A stretch of 36,613 nt of DNA, from assembly GCA_025352225.1 (NCBI GenBank), contig JANXTT010000077.1, positions 1-36,613 on the forward strand, read 5' to 3'. A program made the translations under genes and the position numbers. Source of the stretch: Mucilaginibacter sp. Lineage in GTDB: Bacteria; Bacteroidota; Bacteroidia; Sphingobacteriales; Sphingobacteriaceae. Of this stretch, positions 1 to 8,995 are shown in pieces. Under the pieces are notes generated by a model, which saw nothing but the letters and a program-made list of their open reading frames with translations, was not told where the DNA came from and searched no databases. Every line of letters starts with the position of its first letter. Position 1 is the first letter of the stretch.

Positions 1-28
1 TATACCGGGGAAAGGGCAAGGAATTTTT

Positions 29-283
29 CTACAGCGAAGTCGTGACCGATTTTGTACTTTTCTTTAATTTACCCCTATATCGGAAAATAATGGTATTAGG
101 CGCGCCAATTGCTACGGGGCCATTTCCCAAATTAGGATTTATTGAGCCAATTCCACCGGTGTTTTTTACCGTTACTGGTTTTAACAAATGGCCGGGTTCC
201 TTTTTACAGGCAAAAAGAAATGTTCCAAAGAAAACTAACAAAATACCCGATAAATTTTGCAGGGCAGCACAATCTTGTTTCAT
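29..283 (-). CDS. Small hypothetical lipoprotein
   Basis: An 84-residue protein of unknown function. A hydrophobic stretch at residues 11-25 ends in the lipobox-like LFAC, followed by KK, so Cys26 is the likely lipidated residue and the mature protein would be about 59 residues. The mature part is rich in Gly, Asn and Pro and shows no domain I recognise. An overlapping plus-strand reading frame of similar length exists, but the lipobox favours this strand. It lies 73 nt downstream of the beta-CASP gene on the same strand, so it may be the last gene of that operon. The start ATG has no clear ribosome-binding site, which is usual in Bacteroidota. Confidence 0.55.
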   Translation of the reverse strand: MKQDCAALQNLSGILLVFFGTFLFACKKEPGHLLKPVTVKNTGGIGSINPNLGNGPVAIGAPNTIIFRYRGKLKKSTKSVTTSL

Positions 284-356
284 TTGAGCAGTACCAGTTA
301 ATTTGGTTTAATAATTAACCAACATTAACAATTAAGCATTGTTTTAAAACTAAATA

Positions 357-1748
357 CTATAAGTCATACGGCAGATTTTTTTCGGCTAGTGTAACCTTGT
401 ATTCGCGCTCGGAAAGGGCGTCGGCTAAAACCTGCATGCTGGTTGTTTCGCCATGTACCAGGAATATATTTTTTAATCTTTTGTTGTCTTGCTGGTTTAT
501 CATGTTAATCAAATCATCATGGTCGCCGTGAGCACTAAACAGATCGGTTTTTTTTATTGTTGCATACACAGCCAAATCCCTGTCTTTAATATGAACAATA
601 GGATCGCCACGTAATAGCCGATGACCAAGCGTGCCCTTGGCGCAATATCCAATAAAAAGAATGGTGCAATAATAATTTTGAATATTATGAAACAAGTGAT
701 CTTGTATTCGGCCGCCTTCAAGCATCCCTGCAGACGATATGATAACGCATGGTTCAAAGTAGTTTGAAACTTGTCGGCTATCTTTTAAATTTTCAACGTA
801 AGTTAAGTTCTCAAATTCAAACTCATCGCCCAGTTTATGATAAAAATCCTGCGCCTCATCATTCAACAGGCTATGATGTTTTCTAAAAACATTGGTTGCC
901 ATATTAGCCATCGGACTGTCGACAAATACCTTGATGGGAGGTAATAATCCCTGGCTAAATATTTTATTTAATGAAAAAACTAGAGCTTGCGTACGGCCAA
1001 TGCTAAAAGCCGGAATTATTAACCTCCCAGACTCTTTAACGCAGGCTTTTTCAATGGTTTCTATTAAAACATCAGCTATGGTTTTGTCTTTGGTATGATG
1101 CCTGCCACCATAGGTAGCTTCTGATACCAGATAATCAACTTGTGGTAATGTTTGGGGATCATTCAGCACCGGATAGTTTTTGCGGCCTATATCGCCTGTA
1201 AAGGCTATGGTTTTTTCGGTGCCATTATCGTTTATCTTTAAAATAGCTGCTGCCGCACCCAATAAATGCCCTACGGGTATTAAGGTGAGTTCAACATCAT
1301 CATTGATATTAAACGGACGGTTAAATCCAATAGTAATAAAACGTTCAACCGTGTCTGTTACATGCTTTTGCAAATAAAGTGGCTGCCGGCCCTGCCCAGG
1401 CCGTTTGCGGTTATGCTTACGCGATTGGTGCTCTTTGCGCATAAATATATTAACCGAATCGAGTAATAATAATTCGGTTAAATCAGCAGTAGGAGCCGTA
1501 CATAATATTTGCCCGTTAAAGCCCATACGTACTAGCGTAGGCAAATTTCCGGAGTGATCTATATGTGCATGGGTTAAGATAACAACATCAATATCTGATG
1601 GGTTAAAAGGGAAATTTTCATTCAATTGAAGATGAGTGTCCCTTTCGTAATCTAAACCACAATCTACTAATATTTTATATTGATTTATTTCCAGCAAGTG
1701 CATGCTGCCGGTAACCTGTTGTGCTGCACCGTGTACGGTTAGTTTCAT
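357..1748 (-). CDS. MBL-fold / beta-CASP hydrolase (RNA-processing exonuclease-like)
   Basis: A 463-residue metallo-beta-lactamase protein of the beta-CASP (CPSF73/Ysh1-like) group, whose members are mostly RNA nucleases. The zinc motif THAHIDHSG gives His60, His62, Asp64 and His65. Later motifs typical of the group are visible: GDIGR, EATYGGRHH, PAFSIGRTQ, GMLEGGRI and SAHGDHDD near the C-terminus. The frame is open for 17 more codons upstream, but the start is placed at 1748 because family proteins begin with a short strand like MKLTVHGAAQQVTGS. There is no KH or other extra RNA-binding domain. It follows the ABC exporter by 81 nt. Cytoplasmic nuclease activity is inferred from the family. 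Confidence 0.85.
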   Translation of the reverse strand: MKLTVHGAAQQVTGSMHLLEINQYKILVDCGLDYERDTHLQLNENFPFNPSDIDVVILTHAHIDHSGNLPTLVRMGFNGQILCTAPTADLTELLLLDSVNIFMRKEHQSRKHNRKRPGQGRQPLYLQKHVTDTVERFITIGFNRPFNINDDVELTLIPVGHLLGAAAAILKINDNGTEKTIAFTGDIGRKNYPVLNDPQTLPQVDYLVSEATYGGRHHTKDKTIADVLIETIEKACVKESGRLIIPAFSIGRTQALVFSLNKIFSQGLLPPIKVFVDSPMANMATNVFRKHHSLLNDEAQDFYHKLGDEFEFENLTYVENLKDSRQVSNYFEPCVIISSAGMLEGGRIQDHLFHNIQNYYCTILFIGYCAKGTLGHRLLRGDPIVHIKDRDLAVYATIKKTDLFSAHGDHDDLINMINQQDNKRLKNIFLVHGETTSMQVLADALSEREYKVTLAEKNLPYDL

Positions 1749-1829
1749 TTTAGTTAATAGCCCATAGTAAATGTACCGTGTGATTAAGTTATTTCTCAAT
1801 AATAGTCAAAAATCGCGACCTGAGGCTAA

Positions 1830-3653
1830 TTATATTTCAAACTGCAATCCGCTTAGGTAGCGGTACAGCCCCGTTTCGTTTTTAAGCAGGTCGTCGTGAC
1901 TGCCACTTTCAATTATAGTGCCTTTTTCTAATACGATTATTTTATCAGCCTCACGTATGGTAGATAATCTATGCGCAATGATGATGGATGTACGGTTTTT
2001 CATCAACACTTCCAAAGCTTCCTGCACTAATCGTTCCGATTCTGAATCTAATGAAGAAGTAGCCTCGTCCAAAATTAATATAGTCGGATTTTTCAACAAT
2101 GCCCTTGCAATGGCAATACGTTGCCGCTGCCCACCCGATAGTTTTACGCCACGTTCTCCAACAACTGTGTCATATCCTTCGGGGAAGGTACTAATAAAGT
2201 TATGGGCATTGGCCCGTTGGGCAGCTTGCAATATTTCTTCTTCGGTGGCTTTTAATTTGCCATAGGCTATGTTTTCGCGAATAGTTCCGCCAAAAAGCAT
2301 TACATCCTGCGGAACAACAGCAACCTGGTTACGTATGTCTGTCAACGAAAACGACGAAGCGGCTTTGCCATCAAAAAACAATTCTCCACTTTGCGGATGA
2401 TAAAATTGAAGTATTAAAGCTGCCATAGTTGATTTGCCGGAACCGCTTGGCCCTACTATGGCAACTTTTTGACCGGCGTTAGCTAAAAATGATACATCTT
2501 TAAGCACTTCAATTTCTGGTCGGGATGGGTAATGAAACCGTACATTCTTAAATTCGAGGTTACCTTCAATTTTTTGTTTAACCTCATTTTCGGTTTCCCG
2601 GATAGAAACTACTTCGCAGTTCTCATTTAAAATCTCAATAACGCGCTCACTGGCACCAACAGCTTTTTGTATGTTGGCATATTGCTCAGGCAAGCTGCCT
2701 AAAGAGGCTGAAACTAATATGGCAAACATTACAAATTCGGTAAGCTCGCCTACCTTAAGTTGTTTCAAGCTAACTAAATGGGCACCGTACCAAATAACAC
2801 CTACTACTACCCCAAATAAACAAAATACAACGAACGACGCAAATAACCCCCTGAATTTTGCTCCCTTTATAGCGATGTTAGCAACCCTGCGTATGCTTTT
2901 ATCATATCTGCCGGCCTCAAAAGCCTCGTTCACAAAAGCTTTAACACTGGCTATTCCCTGCAACGTTTCTTCAACTATGGTATTTGATTCGGCAAGCTGA
3001 TCTTGGGCCTCTTTGGACAATGTCCGTATAAATCTTCCAAAAAAAACTGCGATAGGTACTATTATTGGCAAGATCAGCAGTAGTATCAGTGCTAATTTGC
3101 CTGATACAATGGCCATCATAATGGTTCCGCCTATCATAAGGATGATCTGCCGGAGCATTTCGGCAAAGGTGGTGGTCAACGTATCTTGAATTTGTGAAAG
3201 ATCTGCAGATATACGGCTATTAAGCTCTCCAACCCTTCGATTGGAAAAAAAATTCATAGGCAGGGTAATCAGTTTAAAATATGTGTCGCGGCGAATATCG
3301 GCAATTGAGTTCTCTGCAATTTGTACAAACCATGTTACCCTAAAAAACGAAACTATGGCCTGAATAAATAATATGGCAAAAGCAATTAAACCAATCGAAT
3401 TTAAGTTAGCCGGTAATATCCCACCGTTTATATCCCCTTTTGCAGCGTCAATTATTCCGCCAAGTAACTTAGGGAATGCAAGCCCGGTCAAGCTGGATAA
3501 TATCAGGAAGAATAATGCCCCCGCAAATTTTAATCGGTAAGGTTTGAGATAGGTTAAAAGCTTGCTTACGTTTTGCAAACTTTGCTGGTTTATTTTTGCT
3601 TTAGGAAGTTCTGCTTCTGCCGCGTTGCCGCTGTTTAATCGTGCTCTGGCCAT
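1830..3653 (-). CDS. ABCB-type ABC exporter, fused permease and ATPase
   Basis: A 607-residue half-transporter that would act as a homodimer in the inner membrane. An N-terminal membrane domain of about six helices (roughly residues 40-320) is fused to an ATPase domain. The ATPase shows Walker A GPSGSGKST near residue 400, signature LSGGQRQR near 503, Walker B ILILDEATSS near 526 and the H-loop IIAHRLST. This layout matches MsbA/BmrA/TAP-like exporters, whose substrates include lipids, drugs and peptides. The substrate cannot be read from the sequence. It sits between the coiled-coil membrane protein and the beta-CASP gene on the same strand, with a perfect inverted repeat just upstream of its start. 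Confidence 0.9.
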   Translation of the reverse strand: MARARLNSGNAAEAELPKAKINQQSLQNVSKLLTYLKPYRLKFAGALFFLILSSLTGLAFPKLLGGIIDAAKGDINGGILPANLNSIGLIAFAILFIQAIVSFFRVTWFVQIAENSIADIRRDTYFKLITLPMNFFSNRRVGELNSRISADLSQIQDTLTTTFAEMLRQIILMIGGTIMMAIVSGKLALILLLILPIIVPIAVFFGRFIRTLSKEAQDQLAESNTIVEETLQGIASVKAFVNEAFEAGRYDKSIRRVANIAIKGAKFRGLFASFVVFCLFGVVVGVIWYGAHLVSLKQLKVGELTEFVMFAILVSASLGSLPEQYANIQKAVGASERVIEILNENCEVVSIRETENEVKQKIEGNLEFKNVRFHYPSRPEIEVLKDVSFLANAGQKVAIVGPSGSGKSTMAALILQFYHPQSGELFFDGKAASSFSLTDIRNQVAVVPQDVMLFGGTIRENIAYGKLKATEEEILQAAQRANAHNFISTFPEGYDTVVGERGVKLSGGQRQRIAIARALLKNPTILILDEATSSLDSESERLVQEALEVLMKNRTSIIIAHRLSTIREADKIIVLEKGTIIESGSHDDLLKNETGLYRYLSGLQFEI

Positions 3654-3672
3654 TTAATTAATTTATACTTTA

Positions 3673-3698
3673 CAATATACCTTAACAAAGGTATATTG
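3673..3698. repeat. Perfect 11-bp inverted repeat upstream of the ABC exporter
   Basis: Arms 3673-3683 (CAATATACCTT) and 3688-3698 are exact reverse complements around a 4-nt loop. The repeat lies between the stop codon of the coiled-coil gene, 1 nt away, and the ATG of the exporter at 3653. No run of T follows on the minus strand, so it is not a standard intrinsic terminator. It could be an mRNA hairpin between cistrons or an operator. Confidence 0.6.
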
Positions 3699-3699
3699 A

Positions 3700-4218
3700 T
3701 TAAGCCCGGCTCGTTCTTTTATTTCTGAAGAAAAGAAAAATTGACGTTAGAATGAGAACAATGATGGCAATAATATAGCGGACTTCACTTTTTTGATTTT
3801 GTGTTACTAACTCATTTTGAGATTCACGCAATTGTACATTCTGTTGCCGCAGTTTATTAATGGCTACCATATAGTTAATTACCTTATCTTCTGTATCATG
3901 AGATTTTGTTAAAACTGTGGTTTGTTGAAACGTTTTATAGTCAAGTAATATTTTTAATTCCCTAAAAATAACATTGTCGGTACGGGCTATGTCCATCAAA
4001 ATTTCATTTGATCGCCGTATGTCTTTTTTTGTTTGCAGCCCAAATATACCGGTATGCATATCCAGGCTTTGGATATACTGGCTGAATTTTTGACTACGCG
4101 CATCAAGCAGTCCATTTATTTTTTTTCGCTGTAGCTGATAAGCAAGCGAATCGGGGTTAGAAGCAAATGCTGCCGACAGGGGGGCGATTAATAAAAAGCA
4201 AAGTATAAAATTTTTCAT
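3700..4218 (-). CDS. Hypothetical exported coiled-coil protein with C-terminal membrane anchor
   Basis: A 172-residue protein of no family I recognise. Residues 1-19 look like a signal peptide ending in AAFAS. The body is charged and Gln-rich, with probable helix or coiled coil at about 110-145. One membrane segment at about 147-165 is followed by the basic tail FRNKRTSRA, so most of the protein should be periplasmic with a short cytoplasmic tail. It is preceded by a good Shine-Dalgarno sequence (AAGGAGA) that starts at the stop codon of the SAM hydrolase gene 9 nt upstream, so the two are probably translated together. Its role with the hydrolase or the downstream exporter is unknown. Confidence 0.7.
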   Translation of the reverse strand: MKNFILCFLLIAPLSAAFASNPDSLAYQLQRKKINGLLDARSQKFSQYIQSLDMHTGIFGLQTKKDIRRSNEILMDIARTDNVIFRELKILLDYKTFQQTTVLTKSHDTEDKVINYMVAINKLRQQNVQLRESQNELVTQNQKSEVRYIIAIIVLILTSIFLFFRNKRTSRA

Positions 4219-4227
4219 AGGTCTCCT

Positions 4228-5004
4228 TTATTCAAAATCAATAATCACGCTATCACCTAAGTTTAAGCCTAACAAACCACTTGCATTACCTTTGTTAATG
4301 GCAATTTCCAGATGATCACTTATACCAAACATACAAAGCTTTTCACCTTCGGGCACTTCATTATAATGCCAGCTTAAATGGTTAATGGTTTCATTACGTT
4401 TAAAATACAGTACAAAACGCCTGCCACGTTGTATCTCACTAAAAAACTCTTTGGTAATATTGGTAATTACATTCTGAAACGAATCTATATATATAACGCT
4501 TCCTTTGATTATATTTTTTTCTACTACCGGTTGCAAATTCATTTTCTTCTCAATACTGGTAACCGGTATCCCAATTTCAATTAGTTTGCCTCCTTGGGCA
4601 AGGTGGCAAGCTGCTTTAACAAATATATCCGCTAAAGGAAAATGTAAAAACTTAAGATCCTGCATAATGTTGATCTCCACCATTTCGTTGGCATCGTGTT
4701 TAAACATCAGCGAAAAAATGCCGTTATCTGCACCAACAAAATAATGATTTTGATAACGTATAGCCAGATACTTTGTATACACATTGTAAACAGTATCAAT
4801 ACCTATAAGGTGAACGGTATCTTCCGGAAAATAGTGAAAACTGTTTTTTAAAATAAAAGCTGCCTGCTGTACATTAAAGGCTGCTACGGAATGTGTAATA
4901 TCTACAATATTTACTGCGGGCAACAATTTTAAAATACTACCTTTAAGGGCAGCTTGATAAATGTCTTTATCACCCAGGTCAGTAGTTAAAGTTATAATTG
5001 CCAT
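4228..5004 (-). CDS. SAM hydroxide adenosyltransferase (DUF62 family)
   Basis: A 258-residue protein of the SAM hydroxide adenosyltransferase / DUF62 family, related to fluorinase and chlorinase. Members without the halide-binding insertion hydrolyse S-adenosylmethionine to adenosine and methionine. Recognisable features are the start MAIITLTTDLGDKDIY, the DITHSV segment, GADNGIFS and the C-terminal GLLGLNLGD stretch. It is cytoplasmic. It begins a minus-strand gene run and is divergent from the phoH-like gene, with 100 nt between them. The physiological reason for burning SAM is not known, and adjacency to an envelope protein and exporter does not settle it. Confidence 0.88.
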   Translation of the reverse strand: MAIITLTTDLGDKDIYQAALKGSILKLLPAVNIVDITHSVAAFNVQQAAFILKNSFHYFPEDTVHLIGIDTVYNVYTKYLAIRYQNHYFVGADNGIFSLMFKHDANEMVEINIMQDLKFLHFPLADIFVKAACHLAQGGKLIEIGIPVTSIEKKMNLQPVVEKNIIKGSVIYIDSFQNVITNITKEFFSEIQRGRRFVLYFKRNETINHLSWHYNEVPEGEKLCMFGISDHLEIAINKGNASGLLGLNLGDSVIIDFE

Positions 5005-5104
5005 TAATTATTTTAAATATTATCACTAATCTTGTAAACGCTTTAGCGGTTACAAATATTCAATTTTTAATTCAATAAAAAACCTCAACTAAAAAATACA
5101 TCGC

Positions 5105-6064
5105 TTGAACGAACTTAAATTAACTATTGAGCAGATTAACCCCGCTGTGCTATGGGGGGCAAACAATGATCATTTCGAGATCATAAAAAAACAGTTCCCA
5201 AAATTAAAAATTGTAGCTCGAGGCAGCGAAATTAAAGTTTTAGGGGACGAAAATGAATTGGCTATATTTCAGGATAAACTGGAAAAACTAATTCAGCATG
5301 TTGAAAAATTCGAAACCCTGGATACAAACGAATTGGGGAGGATACTTGGAGCAAAAATTTCAAATACTCCCTCGTCCGAAGGCCCTGTAGATAAATCTAC
5401 AACGGGAGAGGTAATTGTATTTGGCCCAAATGGGGTTATGGTAAAGGCACGTACCGCCAACCAACGCCGTATGGTAAGCAGCATAGATACCAATGACATT
5501 ATTTTGGCTATAGGCCCAGCAGGTACCGGCAAAACCTATACAGCTGTTGCCTTAGCAGTAAGGGCATTGAAAAATAAGGAGATAAAACGAATTATATTAA
5601 CACGCCCAGCTGTAGAAGCAGGCGAGAATCTTGGTTTTTTACCAGGCGACCTAAAGGAAAAGATTGACCCATACCTTCGGCCGCTGTATGATGCCTTGGA
5701 TGATATGATCCCGGCAGATAAACTAAAAGTTTATCTGGAGAATCGTACAATTGAAATTGCGCCACTGGCATTTATGCGTGGCCGTACGCTTGATAACTGT
5801 TTTGTTATTTTGGATGAGGCTCAAAATGCTACAGATATGCAGTTGAAAATGTTTTTAACGCGTATGGGCCCATCGGCAAAATTTATTGTTACCGGTGATG
5901 TTACACAGATTGATTTACCCAAAAAACAACAGTCGGGCCTACACACGGCATTACGTATATTGACAGATATTAAAGGAATAGAAATTATCTACCTAACAGG
6001 AGAAGACGTGGTGAGGCATAAGCTGGTTCGTAAAATTTTAGAGGCTTACGGCGATATACAGTAG
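5105..6064 (+). CDS. PhoH-like ATPase
   Basis: A 319-residue PhoH family protein. It has an N-terminal KH-like region (about residues 1-70) and a P-loop ATPase domain with Walker A GPAGTGKT at 137-144 and Walker B FVILDEAQN with Asp237 and Glu238. PhoH/YbeZ proteins are linked to RNA metabolism and ribosome maturation, often beside the YbeY endonuclease, which is not seen here. The start is a TTG at 5105. It is preferred because the family N-terminus (MNEL-like) begins there and no nearby in-frame ATG would keep the KH-like region. Confidence 0.88.
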   Translation: MNELKLTIEQINPAVLWGANNDHFEIIKKQFPKLKIVARGSEIKVLGDENELAIFQDKLEKLIQHVEKFETLDTNELGRILGAKISNTPSSEGPVDKSTTGEVIVFGPNGVMVKARTANQRRMVSSIDTNDIILAIGPAGTGKTYTAVALAVRALKNKEIKRIILTRPAVEAGENLGFLPGDLKEKIDPYLRPLYDALDDMIPADKLKVYLENRTIEIAPLAFMRGRTLDNCFVILDEAQNATDMQLKMFLTRMGPSAKFIVTGDVTQIDLPKKQQSGLHTALRILTDIKGIEIIYLTGEDVVRHKLVRKILEAYGDIQ

Positions 6065-6204
6065 TTATTAGTAGTTGTTATCAAAGTAGTTAATATCAAG
6101 TATTGGGAGTTTTATCAAACCTGCCGACACTGCGTTTAACAGCGCAATTTTAGACACTTGATACCAATCAAATACGAACTGCGTGATACGAAAATTTGTA
6201 TAAA

Positions 6205-7149
6205 ATGAATTCGATAAATGAAACACATTTTGATTTTGCCGGGCAAACCGGATACTATAAGGGCAAGGTTAGAGATGTTTATACCATAGGCGATAAATAC
6301 CTCGCTATGGTAGTAACCGACCGGATTTCGGCTTTTGATGTTGTTTTACCAGAACCTATACCATATAAAGGTCAGGTTTTAAATCAGATTGCAGCTAAGT
6401 TTTTGGCCGCTACTGCGGATATTGTACCTAATTGGGTTATTGCAGTTCCCGACCCCAATGTAACTATAGGCCGTATTTGTGAGCCTTTTAAAGTGGAAAT
6501 GGTTATTAGAGGGTATTTAGCCGGGCATGCAGCACGAGAATATAGTTTGGGTAAGCGCACTATTTGTGATGTTACCCTTCCCGAAGGTTTAAAGGAGAAC
6601 GATAAGCTGCCAGAGCCTATTATAACGCCGACAACAAAAGCCTCAATAGGGCACGATGAAGATATTGCAAGGGAATCAATATTGGCACAAGGGATTGTAT
6701 CAAATGACGACTATCTTAAACTTGAAGCTTACACCCGAGCACTTTTTCAACGGGGTACAGAAATGGCCGCGAAACAAGGTTTGATTTTAGTTGATACTAA
6801 GTATGAGTTTGGTAAAGCTGATGGAACCATTTATTTAATAGATGAAATTCATACACCAGATTCGTCACGCTATTTTTACAGAGATGGATATGCTGATCGT
6901 CAACAAAATAACGAACCACAAAAGCAGTTATCAAAAGAATTTGTGCGCCAATGGCTCATAGAAAATAACTTTCAAGGTAAAGAAGGGCAACAAATACCCG
7001 TTATGTCTATTGATAAAGTTAATTCAATATCTGAGCGTTATATTGAATTATACGAACAAATAATAGGCGAAGGCTTTGTAAAGCCATCAAATACCGATAT
7101 ATTAGAAAGAGTAGAAAATAATATTAATACAGCGTTAAGCAAATTATAA
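6205..7149 (+). CDS. purC: Phosphoribosylaminoimidazole-succinocarboxamide synthase (SAICAR synthase)
   Basis: This 314-residue SAICAR synthetase catalyses the ATP-dependent joining of aspartate to CAIR in purine biosynthesis. Landmarks are YKGKVRDVY, the [13 protein letters not shown] segment, [12 protein letters not shown], the [10 protein letters not shown] segment and [13 protein letters not shown]. The length fits the roughly 300-residue type found in Bacteroidota and yeast rather than the short E. coli form. The reading frame opens at a TTG at 6196, but the ATG at 6205 is chosen as the more usual codon. The 140-nt leader contains partly repeated TATCAAG/CTTGATA elements, but no known riboswitch was recognised. 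Confidence 0.95.
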   Translation: MNSINETHFDFAGQTGYYKGKVRDVYTIGDKYLAMVVTDRISAFDVVLPEPIPYKGQVLNQIAAKFLAATADIVPNWVIAVPDPNVTIGRICEPFKVEMVIRGYLAGHAAREYSLGKRTICDVTLPEGLKENDKLPEPIITPTTKASIGHDEDIARESILAQGIVSNDDYLKLEAYTRALFQRGTEMAAKQGLILVDTKYEFGKADGTIYLIDEIHTPDSSRYFYRDGYADRQQNNEPQKQLSKEFVRQWLIENNFQGKEGQQIPVMSIDKVNSISERYIELYEQIIGEGFVKPSNTDILERVENNINTALSKL

Positions 7150-7204
7150 GATATTTTATCTTTAGGTAAAAAAGTTATATATTTAAGCGCTTAATTTTTG
7201 AACG

Positions 7205-7582
7205 ATGAAATTTACTGTAGATAAACACGACAAGTATGTATTGGTGAAGTTGAATGAGTCGAAATTAAATTCATTGATTACACCCCAATTAAAATCGGAG
7301 CTCATATTAATGAACACCGAGGGTCAGAGAAATATTATTTTAGACCTTTCGGCTGTCAAATTTGCCGACTCATCAGGGCTGAGTAGTTTGTTGGTAGGCC
7401 ACCGCTTATGTAAAAATTCAACGGGCGTATTTATACTGGTTGGATTAAATAGTTCAGTTTCAAGGCTGGTAACTATATCACAATTAGATAATGTACTTAC
7501 AATAGTTAATACAACCGACGAGGCCATCGATTTGATCTTTATGGAAGAGATAGAAAGAGACTTGAAAAAAGAGTTGAGGTAA
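7205..7582 (+). CDS. STAS-domain anti-sigma factor antagonist-like protein
   Basis: A 125-residue single STAS domain protein like SpoIIAA/RsbV. The FADSSGLSSL motif at residues 53-62 contains the serine site (Ser56/Ser57) that switch kinases phosphorylate in this family. No partner kinase or anti-sigma factor is encoded nearby. The gene is followed after 23 nt by rnz on the same strand, and the pair plus the CYTH gene probably form one transcript. The target in this organism cannot be deduced. The C-terminal 20 residues are charged and extend slightly beyond a minimal STAS fold. Confidence 0.85.
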   Translation: MKFTVDKHDKYVLVKLNESKLNSLITPQLKSELILMNTEGQRNIILDLSAVKFADSSGLSSLLVGHRLCKNSTGVFILVGLNSSVSRLVTISQLDNVLTIVNTTDEAIDLIFMEEIERDLKKELR

Positions 7583-7605
7583 TTCTACTTTGTTTATAAC
7601 CGAAC

Positions 7606-8517
7606 ATGAGGTTTGATGTAACAATTCTGGGCAGTAGTTCGGCAACACCTATTTTTAACAGAAATCCAACAGCGCAAGCACTTAATATCAATGAACGCCT
7701 TTATTTAATTGATTGTGGCGAAGGCACGCAACAGCAAATGCTGCGATTTGATATTAAGGCCAGTCGCATAGATTATATTTTTATTAGCCACTTGCATGGC
7801 GATCACTATTTGGGCCTGGTTGGCTTGCTCTCTTCGCTCCATTTAAATGGACGGAAAAAACCGATTACCTTGTTTGGCCCCGCTCATTTAAAAGAAATTA
7901 TTGATATTCAGTTTAAATATTCTGAAACAAAACTTCATTTTGATTTGGATTTTAAATCCATTGACCCCTTAAAATCTGAAATTATTTTAGATAATACGGA
8001 TATTACTGTTGAAACCTTAATACTTGATCACCGTATTGATTGCACAGGCTTTGTTTTTAGACAAAAAAAGCGTTTGCGAAAAATAAATAAAGAAAAAACT
8101 GAATTACTCAATGTACCGGTTGAGTATTATTCACTACTCAAAAGAGGCGTTGATTACTTTACTACCGACGGTAAAACATACGCCAATTCTGAATTAACAT
8201 CAGATTCGGAAGCAACAAAAGCGTATGGTTATTGTTCGGATACGTTGTTTAATGATAGGTATTTTGACCAAATTAAAAATATTGACCTGCTCTATCACGA
8301 AGCTACATTTGCGCATAACATGTTGGATAGGGCAAATGAAACTCATCACACCACTGCCCTTCAGGCAGGTCAGATTGCACAGCTTAACGGTGTGAAAAAA
8401 CTATTAATAGGCCATTTTTCAGCACGTTATAAATCATTAATAGAGCTTTTAGACGAGGCACGGTCGGTTTTTCCAGAAACGGAATTAGCCATTGAAGGAA
8501 AAACTTTCGTAATTTAA
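7606..8517 (+). CDS. rnz: Ribonuclease Z
   Basis: A 303-residue tRNA 3' endonuclease of the short (RNase Z-S/ElaC) type. It cuts the 3' trailer of pre-tRNAs that lack an encoded CCA, such as the tRNA-Ser in this window. The zinc motif SHLHGDHYLG is at about residues 62-71. Further conserved parts are the N-terminal LGSSSATP, the LDHRIDCTGF segment with a metal-binding His, LLYHEATF, and the C-terminal LIGHFSARY. It lies in a likely STAS-rnz-CYTH operon with gaps of 23 and 9 nt. Confidence 0.95.
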   Translation: MRFDVTILGSSSATPIFNRNPTAQALNINERLYLIDCGEGTQQQMLRFDIKASRIDYIFISHLHGDHYLGLVGLLSSLHLNGRKKPITLFGPAHLKEIIDIQFKYSETKLHFDLDFKSIDPLKSEIILDNTDITVETLILDHRIDCTGFVFRQKKRLRKINKEKTELLNVPVEYYSLLKRGVDYFTTDGKTYANSELTSDSEATKAYGYCSDTLFNDRYFDQIKNIDLLYHEATFAHNMLDRANETHHTTALQAGQIAQLNGVKKLLIGHFSARYKSLIELLDEARSVFPETELAIEGKTFVI

Positions 8518-8526
8518 TTTAAAGCG

Positions 8527-8994
8527 ATGGGCGTTGAGATTGAACGTAAATTTTTGGTTGACCTTCAAAAATGGAACGATTTAGTAAAGCCCAGGGGAGT
8601 AGCATACATACAAGGTTATATTATAAAAGAGCCCTCAAAAACCGTTCGGGTAAGAATTGCAGGTGATAATGGGTACATCACCATAAAAGGTAAAAGCATA
8701 GGTGCTGCCAGAAGTGAGTACGAGTATCAAATACCAAAAGCCGATGCTGATGAATTATTAAATGTTTTTTGTGAATTAGTGATTACCAAAACTCGTTATA
8801 ATATCCCACATGCGAATAAATTGTGGGAGGTTGATGTTTTTTTAGCTCAGAACGAAGGATTAATCGTTGCAGAGATCGAATTAGACAGTGAACTGGAAGT
8901 TTTTGAATATCCTGACTGGATAACCGACGAAGTAACAGGTGATGTAAAATATTATAACTCAATGTTATCAGTAAACCCCTATAAAAACTGGTAA
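8527..8994 (+). CDS. CYTH-domain protein (triphosphate-tunnel phosphohydrolase type)
   Basis: A 155-residue CYTH protein. The EXEXK signature is at the N-terminus as Glu4, Glu6 and Lys8 (EIERKFLV). Alternating charged strands follow, including VRVRI, ITIKG and VAEIEL, which form the acidic and basic walls of the triphosphate tunnel. The size fits the small bacterial enzymes that act on inorganic tripolyphosphate or nucleoside triphosphates. The substrate is not determined. It starts 9 nt after rnz, and its stop faces the stop of the PAP2-like gene with one base between them. Confidence 0.9.
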   Translation: MGVEIERKFLVDLQKWNDLVKPRGVAYIQGYIIKEPSKTVRVRIAGDNGYITIKGKSIGAARSEYEYQIPKADADELLNVFCELVITKTRYNIPHANKLWEVDVFLAQNEGLIVAEIELDSELEVFEYPDWITDEVTGDVKYYNSMLSVNPYKNW

Positions 8995-8995
8995 G

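Noticed and set aside
42..287. Plus-strand 81-codon frame overlapping the small lipoprotein gene
   Set aside because: The minus-strand frame has a signal sequence and a lipobox and the plus-strand frame has no recognisable feature.
6065..6204. Repeated TATCAAG/CTTGATA elements in the purC leader, considered as a riboswitch or operator
   Set aside because: The 8-base arms (6094-6101 and 6156-6163) are 54 nt apart and do not form a known riboswitch fold; such repeats can occur by chance.
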